A model generated the notes under the pieces. It searched no databases, was not told where the DNA came from, and worked only from the letters and a program-made list of their open reading frames with translations. This document shows, in pieces, positions 1 to 7,494 of a DNA stretch of 64,000 nucleotides. The DNA is from Candidatus Babeliales bacterium (GTDB taxonomy: Bacteria; Babelota; Babeliae; Babelales; Chromulinivoraceae), in NCBI GenBank assembly GCA_018062405.1, contig JAGOSF010000004.1:62001-126000 (forward strand), read 5' to 3'. Position 1 is the first letter of the stretch, and each line of letters opens with the position of its first letter. Made by a program: the position numbers and the translations under genes.

Positions 1-2
1 AA

Positions 3-1160
3 GCTTTATATGGTTCAGCTTTGCAATCTGTAAAAATTTTATATGTTGAAGATACTTTAGCTGCTCTTGTTAATTTAGCAAAAGAGTGGAGATCTAAATT
101 TACCTATCCAGTTGTAGGGATTACAGGATCTGTTGGTAAAACATCAACAAAAGAAATGGTAGCAAATATTTTACGAACATCAGGCGAAGCGTTTTATGTT
201 TCTTATGGAAATCAAAATACGATTATTGGTGTTGCATTAAATATTTTAAAAATGCGACCAGGTTATAAAGCAGCTATTTTTGAAGTTGGTATTTCTGATC
301 GCGGTGCGATGGGAAAAATTGCTGACATGTTACGACCTACCTATGCATTGATCACTGGTATTGGACATGCTCACATGCAAGGTCTTGGTGCTTTAGCTGA
401 TGTTGCCGCAGAGAAACGCGCTATTTTTAGCTGTTTTTCTGATGCAAATATTGGTATCATTAATGGTGACCAAGATATTTTAGCTTCAATTAGTTATGCA
501 TATCCTGTATTAAAATTTGGATTTAAAACAAGTAATCAAATTCAAGCACGAAAAATTTCTATAAAAAATAATGTGATTACTTTTGTTGCAAAAATTTATA
601 AGAAAAAATATTCGATTATCTTACAAGGTTCTCATGAAGGCGCTGTTATGAACGCGCTTGCTGCGCTTTCGATTGCACACATGATTGAAATCCCAACAGA
701 AGTTGCAATTGCAGGAGTTCAAAAACCGTTAGCTGTTCAAGGTCGTTTTGAATTTTGTCAAACAGCAGAGCACGGTGTTTTTGTGAACGATAGTTATAAT
801 GCAAATCCAGAAAGTATGAAAGCGGGATTACTTGCTTTTAATGCTTATGAATCAGAATATAACAAAGTTCTTGTTATTGGTGATATGTTAGAGCTTGGAA
901 TTGATGGGGCTTTTTGGCATCGTCAAATTGGTCGGTTCTTACGTAAGATTTCTGGTGTGAAGCATCTTGTTTTAGTTGGTCACATGGTTGCATGGACAAA
1001 GAAAACTGCTCCAGTTGGTTATCCAATTGAACATTTTGAAACATGGCAACAAGCTTTGCCTGCAATTAAAAAAATTACGAATTCGAAAACAATCACCTTT
1101 GTTAAGGCATCACGAGGAGTTGGATTGCAAAATATTATAGATGCGTTGCCGATGAAATAA
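3..1160 (+). CDS. murF: UDP-N-acetylmuramoyl-tripeptide--D-alanyl-D-alanine ligase, 5'-truncated by the window edge
   Basis: Adds D-Ala-D-Ala to the UDP-MurNAc-tripeptide, the last cytoplasmic step of peptidoglycan precursor synthesis. Seen: the Mur-ligase ATP loop GSVGKTSTKE, then the EVGISDRGAMG and NDSYNANPESM segments typical of MurF. The reading frame is open to base 3 with no stop, so the TTG at 21 is probably internal and the true start lies upstream. Family members are about 450 residues, so roughly 70 are missing. It is followed after 7 bases by rsmH, another cell-wall/division cluster gene, so they are probably co-transcribed. The presence of murF implies a peptidoglycan pathway at least in part. 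Confidence 0.93.
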   Translation, partial: ALYGSALQSVKILYVEDTLAALVNLAKEWRSKFTYPVVGITGSVGKTSTKEMVANILRTSGEAFYVSYGNQNTIIGVALNILKMRPGYKAAIFEVGISDRGAMGKIADMLRPTYALITGIGHAHMQGLGALADVAAEKRAIFSCFSDANIGIINGDQDILASISYAYPVLKFGFKTSNQIQARKISIKNNVITFVAKIYKKKYSIILQGSHEGAVMNALAALSIAHMIEIPTEVAIAGVQKPLAVQGRFEFCQTAEHGVFVNDSYNANPESMKAGLLAFNAYESEYNKVLVIGDMLELGIDGAFWHRQIGRFLRKISGVKHLVLVGHMVAWTKKTAPVGYPIEHFETWQQALPAIKKITNSKTITFVKASRGVGLQNIIDALPMK

Positions 1161-1167
1161 CAGTTTT

Positions 1168-2109
1168 ATGAATGACATAGAAAAAATAGATACTCAAATA
1201 CAACACAAGCCAGTTTTACTTCATGAAGTTTTATATTTTCTTGCGCCGCAACCAGGTAAAGTTTATGTAGACGTAACGCTTGGTGGCGGCGGTCATACTC
1301 GTGCGATTTTAATGCAAGAGCCAACGTGTAAAGTTATTGGAATGGATTGGGACGAATCAGTTATAAATTCAACAGGAAAACGTTTGCAAGAAGAGTTTCC
1401 TGGTAGATTTACACCTGTGTGGGCCAATTTTTCTAAGATTAATGCTGCGCTTGCTAAAATTGGAGTACATAAAGTCGATGGAATTTTAGCTGATTTTGGG
1501 ACATCTCAGATCCAAATTGCTTCAACTCCAGGGTTGTCTATTTTTCAGGATAAATTTTTAGACATGCGCATGTCTTCATCTTTTTTTAAGGTGACAGCGT
1601 GTGATGTTGTGAATAATTTTCCAGAAAAAGAGTTAGCTCAAATCTTTTTTGATTTTGGTCAAGAGCGGTATGGAAATAAAATTGCAAAAGCAATTGTACA
1701 AGCTCGTCAGAAAGCTCTTATAAAAACAACTGGTCAGCTAGCAAAATTAATTGAGTCTGTTGTTCCTCGTGGAAAAGAAGGTAAAATTCATCCTGCGACA
1801 AAAGTGTTTCAGGCGTTAAGAATTTTTGTTAACAAAGAGTTGGAGAATATTCAATCATTTTTAGCAAATAGTTTTAAAGTGCTTGCGCCAAATAGTCGTT
1901 TAGTTTGTATTAGTTTTCACTCACTTGAAGATCGGTTAGTAAAACAATTCTTTAGAGAGCATGCAAAAAATAGTGTTGTACATATTGAAATATTAACACC
2001 AAAAGTTTGTACAGCAACAGAAGAAGAACTCAAGATTAATAGATCTGCTCGTAGCGCCAAATTACGGGCTATAAAATTCGATATTTCAGTTGACAAAAAT
2101 AGTTTCTAG
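1168..2109 (+). CDS. rsmH: 16S rRNA (cytosine-1402-N4)-methyltransferase RsmH
   Basis: Methylates N4 of C1402 in the 16S rRNA P-site using SAM. Seen: N-terminal KPVLLHEVL, the SAM-binding loop DVTLGGGGHT at about residues 35-44, a DGILADFGTSQIQI segment and the C-terminal ISFHSLEDRLVK motif. All are hallmarks of the MraW/RsmH family, and 313 residues is normal length. The start lies 7 bases after the murF stop. In many bacteria this gene belongs to the dcw cluster with ftsL, ftsI and mur genes; here the cluster is cut short and spoVG follows. Confidence 0.95.
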   Translation: MNDIEKIDTQIQHKPVLLHEVLYFLAPQPGKVYVDVTLGGGGHTRAILMQEPTCKVIGMDWDESVINSTGKRLQEEFPGRFTPVWANFSKINAALAKIGVHKVDGILADFGTSQIQIASTPGLSIFQDKFLDMRMSSSFFKVTACDVVNNFPEKELAQIFFDFGQERYGNKIAKAIVQARQKALIKTTGQLAKLIESVVPRGKEGKIHPATKVFQALRIFVNKELENIQSFLANSFKVLAPNSRLVCISFHSLEDRLVKQFFREHAKNSVVHIEILTPKVCTATEEELKINRSARSAKLRAIKFDISVDKNSF

Positions 2110-2219
2110 AGATACTATTAAATACGTTGATTAAACGAGACAGAGCTTTTTTGAAATAAGAGTCAGAGTAGTATTATTAAGCGTTGAGACAGAACACTTT
2201 ATTTGAAGGACTGTATGCC

Positions 2220-2528
2220 ATGGAAATCACAGAAATAAAAGTCTATCCTGTAAAAGATAGCGGTAGATTAAAAGCGTATGCAACAATGGTCTTTGATGAT
2301 TGTTTTATTATTCGAGATCTTAAAGTTATCGAGGGTGATAAAGGTCTATTCGTGTCTATGCCGTCTCGTCGAAGAAAAGATGGTTTTAGAGATATAGTAC
2401 ATCCACTTAACTCTGGCACTAGAACTGAAATTGAAGATCGTATCATTGCTGAATATGAAGTTACAGCAAATGAAGCGATGTCTGCTGAAGAAGCTTTAGA
2501 AGGTTCTGATAGCTCGTATGATCTATAA
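2220..2528 (+). CDS. spoVG: SpoVG family RNA/DNA-binding regulator
   Basis: A small nucleic-acid-binding protein of about 100 residues, known in Firmicutes and spirochaetes as a regulator of septation and gene expression. Seen: the whole-length SpoVG pattern MEITEIKVYP, then FVSMPSRRRKDG and DIVHPLNSGTR. The ATG at 2220 gives 102 residues and has GAAGGA 9 bases upstream. It is preferred over the upstream TTG at 2184, which adds residues that do not fit the family. The gene sits between rsmH and tRNA-Gln. What it regulates here cannot be told from sequence. Confidence 0.92.
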   Translation: MEITEIKVYPVKDSGRLKAYATMVFDDCFIIRDLKVIEGDKGLFVSMPSRRRKDGFRDIVHPLNSGTRTEIEDRIIAEYEVTANEAMSAEEALEGSDSSYDL

Positions 2529-2554
2529 TTGATTTTAGAAATTTAAAAGTTAGT

Positions 2555-2629
2555 TGGAGCGTGGCCAAGCGGTAAGGCACCTGTTTTTGGTGCAGGCATG
2601 CGGAGGTTCGAATCCTCCCGCTCCAGCCA
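2555..2629 (+). tRNA. tRNA-Gln (anticodon TTG)
   Basis: A complete cloverleaf can be folded by eye. The acceptor arm TGGAGCG pairs with CGCTCCA. The D-arm contains GCCAAGCGGTAAGGC. The anticodon stem CCTGT/GCAGG carries loop TTTTGGT with anticodon TTG at 2587-2589. The T-arm is GGAGG-TTCGAAT-CCTCC. The discriminator G and the CCA end (2627-2629) are encoded. A strong terminator follows at once. Confidence 0.96.
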
Positions 2630-2637
2630 TATAAATA

Positions 2638-2673
2638 AAAATCCCATTCTTGAAAAAGAGTGGGATTTTTTTT
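2638..2673 (+). terminator. Intrinsic terminator after tRNA-Gln
   Basis: An 11-bp stem (ATCCCATTCTT with AAGAGTGGGAT, one G-U pair) and GAAA loop are followed by a run of T. It ends the spoVG/tRNA-Gln transcript. Confidence 0.9.
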
Positions 2674-2704
2674 GCATAAATTTTATCGTAAGTTTGTAAC
2701 TATG

Positions 2705-3190
2705 TTAATTGTTGAGAATGCTATCGATAATTTTATGTACTCGCTCTAAGTCCATGGTGATTTCATCACCAGCCTTAATGTTTTTTATAGCGTAAAAACT
2801 GTTTGCTTGAAGAAAATCAATAATGTTTTCATAGTTTCGTTCAACTCTTTTTTCGATATTTGGGTTTGATGAGTGGTTTAGATACCAACCGATTTCCATG
2901 CGATCAAATTTTTCTGGACATACGCATTCTTCGTTATTGAGTGGAAGATAATAGTCTTTAAACGCATCGGGTACATCTTTTGTTTTCATAACACGCAGTG
3001 CAAAAGGTTCATTAAAAATTGATGTCCCTTCTGAAATGTCGTGCGTAGCGAAGATGCTGATCGTTCCATTTGGTAAAGTTTTAAGTAGGAATGAAAATTC
3101 TGTTGTTTGAGTCATCTTTTCCTTGTTTTGATCGTTGGTATGTATGGTTGATATTAAGAGTGTTGTTATGATAAATAATTTTTTAAGCAC
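2705..3190 (-). CDS. Secreted SET-domain protein
   Basis: 161 residues with a probable N-terminal signal peptide (hydrophobic stretch LFIITTLLISTI). Seen: the SET motifs GWYLNHSSNPNI, equivalent to the family NHS-x-x-PN signature, and AGDEITMDLE, equivalent to GEE-x-x-x-DY. SET domains transfer methyl groups from SAM to lysine, and in host-associated bacteria some are secreted to act on host proteins such as histones. The start is GTG at 3190 with AAGGAAA about 8 bases upstream. The aromatic residue usual at the end of the catalytic motif is replaced (MDLE), so activity is uncertain. Divergent from maf. Assignment to SET is fairly sure; export and host target are inference. Confidence 0.8.
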   Translation of the reverse strand: MLKKLFIITTLLISTIHTNDQNKEKMTQTTEFSFLLKTLPNGTISIFATHDISEGTSIFNEPFALRVMKTKDVPDAFKDYYLPLNNEECVCPEKFDRMEIGWYLNHSSNPNIEKRVERNYENIIDFLQANSFYAIKNIKAGDEITMDLERVHKIIDSILNN

Positions 3191-3344
3191 GAAATAGTTT
3201 CCTTTTTATTGAGGTTTAAAATTTATACATAATTTACTATAATTACATGAATATGTGAACTAATTGGGTTTCTTGTAAAGATTTTCAGGTAGAAGAAAAT
3301 ATGTATAATTTTATAGTTCAATCCCTTTAAGGAGAATGTTTTTT

Positions 3345-3968
3345 ATGATAAAGTTTCCATATGTTTTATATATTGCTTCAAATTCTGCATCACGTAAAAA
3401 TCTTTTAGAACAAGCACAAATTCCATTTCGAGTCATTGCTCAAGATGCAGATGAATCATTGATTGATACAAATCAGTCATTATCGCAAATTGTTACACAG
3501 ATTGCACAGCTTAAGATGCAGCATGCACAAATTCCTCAAGGTGAGTACGAAAATGAAATTTGTTTTGTGCTCACTGCAGACACGATGGGATTGACCAAGT
3601 CAGGGCGTATTTTAACGAAGCCTGTTGATCGTGCAGATGCAATCATGATGCTTGAGGATGCGCGCATTGGTACTTTGACAGTCACTGGGTTTTGTTTGCG
3701 TAAATTACAGTGGCAGCAAGGATTTTGGGTGGTTGTAGAAGAGGTTGTTGATGTTGATCAAGCAAATTCTATTTTTAATGTGCCAGATCAATTTCTTGAT
3801 TTTTATTTAGATGCGATTCCATTTTTATCGGTCAGTGGGGCAATTTCTATCGAAGGGATTGGAGCTCAATTTTTAGCATCAGTTTCTGGTTCCTATGAAG
3901 CGGTTGTTGGGTTGCCAATGTTTAAATTGAGAGATTATTTATTTGCATTTGGATTTTACAATATTTAG
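3345..3968 (+). CDS. maf: Maf/YhdE-family nucleotide pyrophosphatase
   Basis: Hydrolyses non-canonical or modified NTPs to NMPs (house-cleaning, linked to septum control). Seen: N-terminal YIASNSASRKNLLEQ (the S-x-S-x-R-x-x-LL signature), the TADTMG segment with the conserved acid, and C-terminal SGAISIEGIG and EAVVGLPM. The ATG at 3345 has AAGGAG 10 bases upstream; the ATG at 3336 is only 1 base from it and less likely. This gives 207 residues. A decayed copy of this gene's 3' end lies at 4346-4501. Confidence 0.9.
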   Translation: MIKFPYVLYIASNSASRKNLLEQAQIPFRVIAQDADESLIDTNQSLSQIVTQIAQLKMQHAQIPQGEYENEICFVLTADTMGLTKSGRILTKPVDRADAIMMLEDARIGTLTVTGFCLRKLQWQQGFWVVVEEVVDVDQANSIFNVPDQFLDFYLDAIPFLSVSGAISIEGIGAQFLASVSGSYEAVVGLPMFKLRDYLFAFGFYNI

Positions 3969-4119
3969 GCTGTGAGATTAATCATTTTAAAATTGGTTTG
4001 CGGAAACTAGGTTGTAAATTCTTGATTTTTACTATTTTAATTTGATACTTTTTATATTAAGAATGCTTTTTTATGCGTTTTTCGAAAAAGTTGAATTATG
4101 AAAAATAAGGAGAGTTTAT

Positions 4120-4293
4120 ATGAATAAGGTGTATATTACAGCATTCTTAATTTTGCTTGCTCTTGCAGGTGTTTATATATATAAAATGAGATTAACCGAA
4201 GGTGATGTCGTTATACAAAGAGGCCGGGGTGGTAATTCTACCGGTGGTGGAGGTTTTTCTCGTTCTGATTGGTATTTTCCGACTTCCAATTGA
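4120..4293 (+). CDS. Small membrane-anchored or secreted protein (57 aa), unknown
   Basis: Below usual ORF-length cut-offs, but well supported by AAGGAGAG five bases before the ATG. One N-terminal hydrophobic helix (about residues 4-20) is followed by a Gly-rich tail containing GDVVIQRGRGG and STGGGG. It resembles the 79-residue protein at 4512-4751, which has the same helix position and DDVEIQRVNG, so the two are probably paralogs. It lies between maf and the decayed maf 3' copy. No function recognised. Confidence 0.65.
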   Translation: MNKVYITAFLILLALAGVYIYKMRLTEGDVVIQRGRGGNSTGGGGFSRSDWYFPTSN

Positions 4294-4345
4294 TTGAAAA
4301 TTTTTAAAATATTAGTTTTTTGTTTTTCTTATGAAAACCATATTT

Positions 4346-4501
4346 TACCTATTTTTTTTATCGGTTAGTGATGCAATTTTTATACAAGGTATTGGGGTTT
4401 AATTTTGACAATCAGTTTCTTGATTCTATGAACTGGTTGTTTGTTTTCCCATGTTTAAAATTCATGAAAAATTGTCAGAGTTTGGTTTCTATCAAAAATA
4501 A
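4346..4501 (+). pseudogene. Decayed duplicate of the maf 3' end
   Basis: Translating two frames recovers LSVSDAIFIQGIGV followed by a stop, then (shifted) YELVVCFPMFKIHEKL and EFGFYQK followed by a stop. These match Maf LSVSGAISIEGIGA, YEAVVGLPMFKLRDYL and AFGFYNI in order and spacing. The fragment has at least one frameshift and lacks the 5' two-thirds of the gene. It shows that the maf 3' end was duplicated around the small gene at 4120. Confidence 0.85.
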
Positions 4502-4511
4502 AGGGATGGTT

Positions 4512-4751
4512 ATGAAAATGTGGCATGTCATAAGTTTTGTCGTTGTGATTATTTTTGTAGCTTTTATTATCTATTCAACACAATGTATACATCATGACGA
4601 TGTTGAAATTCAAAGGGTTAATGGACCGGCTTTGAATCAACGAACAGGAGCTCGACCTAAAGGAAGTCTTAAAGGTCGAAATCAACAACCATCATCTTCG
4701 AACTTAGAGCTTGCGTATGAAGATCTTATAATTTCGGCACCATTACATTAA
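4512..4751 (+). CDS. Small membrane-anchored protein (79 aa), paralog of the 4120 gene
   Basis: The start is set at 4512, with AAAGGG about 6 bases upstream. The longer frame back to 4368 runs through decayed maf sequence and is probably not translated. An N-terminal hydrophobic segment (ISFVVVIIFVAFIIYS) is followed by a basic, polar tail (TGARPKGSLKGRNQQ) and an acidic end. Resemblance to the 57-residue protein (helix, then D-V-x-IQR) suggests duplication together with the maf 3' end. Function unknown. Confidence 0.6.
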   Translation: MKMWHVISFVVVIIFVAFIIYSTQCIHHDDVEIQRVNGPALNQRTGARPKGSLKGRNQQPSSSNLELAYEDLIISAPLH

Positions 4752-4765
4752 ATTTTTGTTTTATT

Positions 4766-4806
4766 AAAAAAGAGGAAGGCAGAATAAACTCTGCCTTCCT
4801 CTTTTA
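4766..4806. terminator. Bidirectional intrinsic terminator
   Basis: A 13-bp perfect stem (AGAGGAAGGCAGA at 4771-4783, complement at 4790-4802) is flanked by A-run and T-run. It serves the convergent genes ending at 4751 (+) and 4822 (-). Confidence 0.88.
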
Positions 4807-4821
4807 ACGTTGCGTTCAAAA

Positions 4822-5148
4822 TTATAATTGAGCAGCTTTTTTCATTGCAGCCCAAGCAGCTGATCCAACAACTGGAGTTGTTTTTGCAGACTGTTTAGGT
4901 TGTATTGATTGATGATTATTGATTCTTTGAGCATCTTTGCTAGCTTGTTCAAATTTTCTTTGTGTAAAATAATTTGCGCCGCCATGTTGCCTTTTTAGAG
5001 CTTGTGACAAGGTAGTTTCGTCTGTTCGTTCATTGAATTTACGAGAGTAAGAACTATATTCTACAGCTTCTTTTGACAAAGAAGCATCTACAGTTAATGA
5101 AGTTGTCAGTGCAAAGATAGCTACCAACAGTAAATTTGAATTTTTCAT
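4822..5148 (-). CDS. Small secreted protein (108 aa), unknown family
   Basis: Start chosen at 5148 because it places a signal peptide (LLLVAIFALTTSLTVDA) at the N-terminus; the frame extends upstream to 5229 but would overlap the neighbouring gene. The mature part is polar and Gln/Lys-rich. It ends in TTPVVGSAAWAAMKK, matching the PVIGSPEWVKRK ending of the upstream neighbour, so the two form a tandem pair sharing a C-terminal motif. Probably co-transcribed with it. No function recognised. Confidence 0.65.
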   Translation of the reverse strand: MKNSNLLLVAIFALTTSLTVDASLSKEAVEYSSYSRKFNERTDETTLSQALKRQHGGANYFTQRKFEQASKDAQRINNHQSIQPKQSAKTTPVVGSAAWAAMKKAAQL

Positions 5149-5195
5149 ACAGTCTTTCTTGTGGGGGTTGTTATAATTACGATAAAAATGTTCGA

Positions 5196-5534
5196 TTAAA
5201 TTGAAAGCGCTTGTTTTCTTTTGACCCATTCTGGAGATCCAATAACCGGTTGTGTACTTTTTTCGCTTGGACTTGTGTTGACAGATAAAGATGGACGAAA
5301 GCCAGTTTTATTTGCGTCTTGAGCTTGTTTTGTTTGCTTTGCAAATAATTGTTCAGCAAGCTTTTGTGCACCTTGGTGGTTGACGTATCGATGTGGATTT
5401 CTACCTTTTTTAAATAGTTTTCTTGTTGATTCTGTTGATTCTGTTGATTCTGGAGATTTTCTTCCAGAGCAAACAACGATTGATGGAATCGCTAGGATTA
5501 AAAGACTGATTGCAAGTAATGATAACTTGTTCAT
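5196..5534 (-). CDS. Small secreted protein (112 aa) with C-terminal PVIGSPEW motif
   Basis: AAAGGAAA precedes the ATG at 5534. A signal peptide covers about residues 1-22. Directly behind it is a three-fold SerThrGlu repeat (PESTESTESTRK) encoded by a tandem 9-bp unit at about 5424-5450, a site prone to length change by slippage. The C-terminus carries PVIGSPEW, shared with the downstream gene. Function unknown; possibly an envelope or exported factor. Confidence 0.68.
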   Translation of the reverse strand: MNKLSLLAISLLILAIPSIVVCSGRKSPESTESTESTRKLFKKGRNPHRYVNHQGAQKLAEQLFAKQTKQAQDANKTGFRPSLSVNTSPSEKSTQPVIGSPEWVKRKQALSI

Positions 5535-5627
5535 AATTTCCTTTGTGTAATTATTATGAGTTTATAGTTAATTTTTTGAGATTTTAATTATAATGAACTT
5601 CTTAATAAAATACAAGGAGAAAATAAA

Positions 5628-5654
5628 GTGAAAGCTGTTGTTGCAGATAGATAA
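5628..5654 (+). other. Eight-codon ORF with strong ribosome binding site
   Basis: AAGGAGA lies 7 bases before GTG and encodes MKAVVADR then a stop, immediately followed by a terminator. It is too short to be an ordinary gene. It may be a remnant of a deleted gene's 5' end, a mini-peptide, or the only coding part of a short transcript. Confidence 0.3.
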
Positions 5655-5694
5655 TAAAAAAGCGACCTGGAAATTCCAGGTCGCTTTTTTATTA
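5653..5694. terminator. Bidirectional intrinsic terminator after the helicase gene
   Basis: The stem GCGACCTGG/CCAGGTCGC is extended by A6/T6 on its flanks, with loop AAATT. It ends the DEAD-box gene on the minus strand and the mini-ORF transcript on the plus strand. Confidence 0.88.
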
Positions 5695-5723
5695 TTCAAA
5701 ATTGAATAATTTTTTATCGCAGA

Positions 5724-7316
5724 TTAATCGATGAAAGTCAGAGCGATTCCTTTTTGAGAACCACGACCTGTACGACCAATTCTGTGAATGTAATCATCAT
5801 AGCTTTGCGGTGTGTCGTAGTTGATAACATGAGTAATACCACTGATATCAATACCACGAGCAGCAACGTCAGTTGCGATCAAGATTGTAGCACGATCGTT
5901 TTTGAAGTTTTGTAAAGCTCTTTGACGTTGACCATGAGATTTGTTGCCATGAATCGATTCAGCTTTAATGCCAGATTCGATTAATGATTCGTAAATCTTA
6001 TCAACACCATGTTTTGTTTTACCAAAAGCTAAAACTTTACTGAATTCTTGATTTGCTAATAATTCTTGTAAAACATCTATTTTGTTACGGCCGTTCATTC
6101 TGACAACATCCTGATGAATGTTTTTTGATGTATCGCCAGTTTTTACAGAAACGTTAACAGGTGTTTTTAAGAAGTCGTTAACTAAACCTTTGATCTCAGC
6201 AGACAATGTTGCAGAGAAGAATAAAGTTTGACGATCTTCTGGAAGGTGACTTAAAATGAATTTGATATCGGTAATAAAGCCCATATCAAGCATTCTGTCA
6301 GCTTCATCAAGAACAACTGTTTTGAATTTTTCTAATTTTAAAACACCACGTTTGATTAAATCGATAACGCGACCTGGAGTACCTACAACAAAGTTATTAA
6401 AAGTTTTAGCTTTCATAATTTGAGGGAACATGCGAGCGCCACCAACGATAACAACTGATGATAAACGTAAGTTTCTTGAGAAAAGATAAAATTCTTTTTC
6501 AATTTGCATAGCAAGTTCACGAGTAGGAGCAAGGATCAATGTTTGTTGATCTCTGTTTGCAAGCGCTTTATTAATTAAAGGAATTAAGAAAGCACCAGTT
6601 TTACCTGTTCCTGTGTTTGCTAATCCAACTAAATCCTGTTGTCCATCAACGATGTGAGGAATTACAGAATCTTGAATTGGAGTTGGTTGTGTGTAACCAC
6701 GAGCTTCAAGATTTTTTAAAAGATCTTGGTGTAAGTTGAAATCAGCGAACTGATGCTTTGGTACAAAAGTTTGTACTGGAGCTGTATCAGCTGTTACTTT
6801 GTTAATAAATGCTGAAATATCAAGTCCTTTGCTGCTTGGACGACGTCTGTTTCCACCACGTCCGTATCCATTGCCGCCTGAACGACCACCATTTCCACCA
6901 GATGAGTAAGATCTGTTGCTGCTGCCTGAAGAATAAGATCTACCGCCTTGTGATGATCTGCCTTCTGAAGAATAAGATCTTTCACCTTGAGAAGATGATT
7001 GTGATCTACCTTCTGAAGAGTATGATCTGTCGCCTTGTGATCTGTTATCAGATGAATATGATCTGTTGTTTCCACCCTGTGAAGAGTAAGAAGAGTTGTT
7101 GCCTGATGAATAAGATCTTTCTCCATTGTCTGATGATCTACCTTGAGAATTCGAAGGTCTGCTGTCAGATGAATATGATCTGTTATTGTCTTGTGAGCTA
7201 TAGCTTGCTCTTGGTTGTGAATCGTTAGACTTTCTTTTGTTAGCATTAAAAGAAGGTTTACCATCACGAGATTGAGAAGTTGACCTATTGTTAGGTCGAG
7301 AATTATTTTGGTTCAT
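5724..7316 (-). CDS. DEAD-box RNA helicase with Tyr/Ser-rich N-terminal extension
   Basis: An ATP-dependent RNA helicase for RNP remodelling or mRNA decay. Seen in order: an Asn/Ser/Arg/Gly/Tyr-rich low-complexity region (about residues 1-160) built of repeated R-SYSS units ending in GRSGGNGYGRGG. Then the Q-motif (YTQPTPIQ), motif I (ANTGTGKT), Ia (PTRELA), II (DEAD), III (SAT), IV-V (ATDVAARGID) and VI (HRIGRTGRG). The protein stops just after motif VI, so it lacks the usual C-terminal RNA-binding tail; the disordered region is at the other end. A strong promoter and an 80-base leader precede it, so post-transcriptional control is possible. Core assignment is secure. Confidence 0.93.
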   Translation of the reverse strand: MNQNNSRPNNRSTSQSRDGKPSFNANKRKSNDSQPRASYSSQDNNRSYSSDSRPSNSQGRSSDNGERSYSSGNNSSYSSQGGNNRSYSSDNRSQGDRSYSSEGRSQSSSQGERSYSSEGRSSQGGRSYSSGSSNRSYSSGGNGGRSGGNGYGRGGNRRRPSSKGLDISAFINKVTADTAPVQTFVPKHQFADFNLHQDLLKNLEARGYTQPTPIQDSVIPHIVDGQQDLVGLANTGTGKTGAFLIPLINKALANRDQQTLILAPTRELAMQIEKEFYLFSRNLRLSSVVIVGGARMFPQIMKAKTFNNFVVGTPGRVIDLIKRGVLKLEKFKTVVLDEADRMLDMGFITDIKFILSHLPEDRQTLFFSATLSAEIKGLVNDFLKTPVNVSVKTGDTSKNIHQDVVRMNGRNKIDVLQELLANQEFSKVLAFGKTKHGVDKIYESLIESGIKAESIHGNKSHGQRQRALQNFKNDRATILIATDVAARGIDISGITHVINYDTPQSYDDYIHRIGRTGRGSQKGIALTFID

Positions 7317-7402
7317 TGTGACTTTTTGTTATTTAGAATTGCTACTGGCCCGTGAATAGCCAGGCTTAGTAGTCGGCTTTGAATTATTTCCATTCAGAAT
7401 TA

Positions 7403-7431
7403 ATCATATCATAATTAATTCGTCCTGTCAA
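7403..7431 (-). promoter_or_regulatory. Sigma-70-type promoter of the DEAD-box gene
   Basis: On the minus strand TTGACA (7426-7431) and TATGAT (7403-7408) are separated by exactly 17 bases. Transcription would start near 7396, giving a leader of about 80 bases. Confidence 0.75.
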
Positions 7432-7464
7432 TTTGACCAGCTGTAGGAACTTTTGGGCAAGAAC

Positions 7465-7488
7465 AGGGGCTTGAATGTCCAAGCCCCT
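7465..7488 (-). terminator. Hairpin downstream of the 7495-8549 gene pair
   Basis: The perfect 9-bp stem AGGGGCTTG/CAAGCCCCT with a 6-base loop lies 7 bases past the minus-strand stop at 7495. The following bases (GTTCTTG) are only weakly U-rich, so termination may be partial. Confidence 0.55.
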
Positions 7489-7494
7489 CATATT

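Noticed and set aside
4368-4511. N-terminal 48 codons of the 127-residue frame at 4368-4751
   Set aside because: This stretch is decayed maf sequence read in another frame; the ribosome site and signal-like helix support a start at 4512.
6794-7267. Open frames of 139-157 residues overlapping the helicase N-terminus on both strands
   Set aside because: They are shadows of the repetitive SYSS-coding DNA; no ribosome site, and the composition merely mirrors the repeat.
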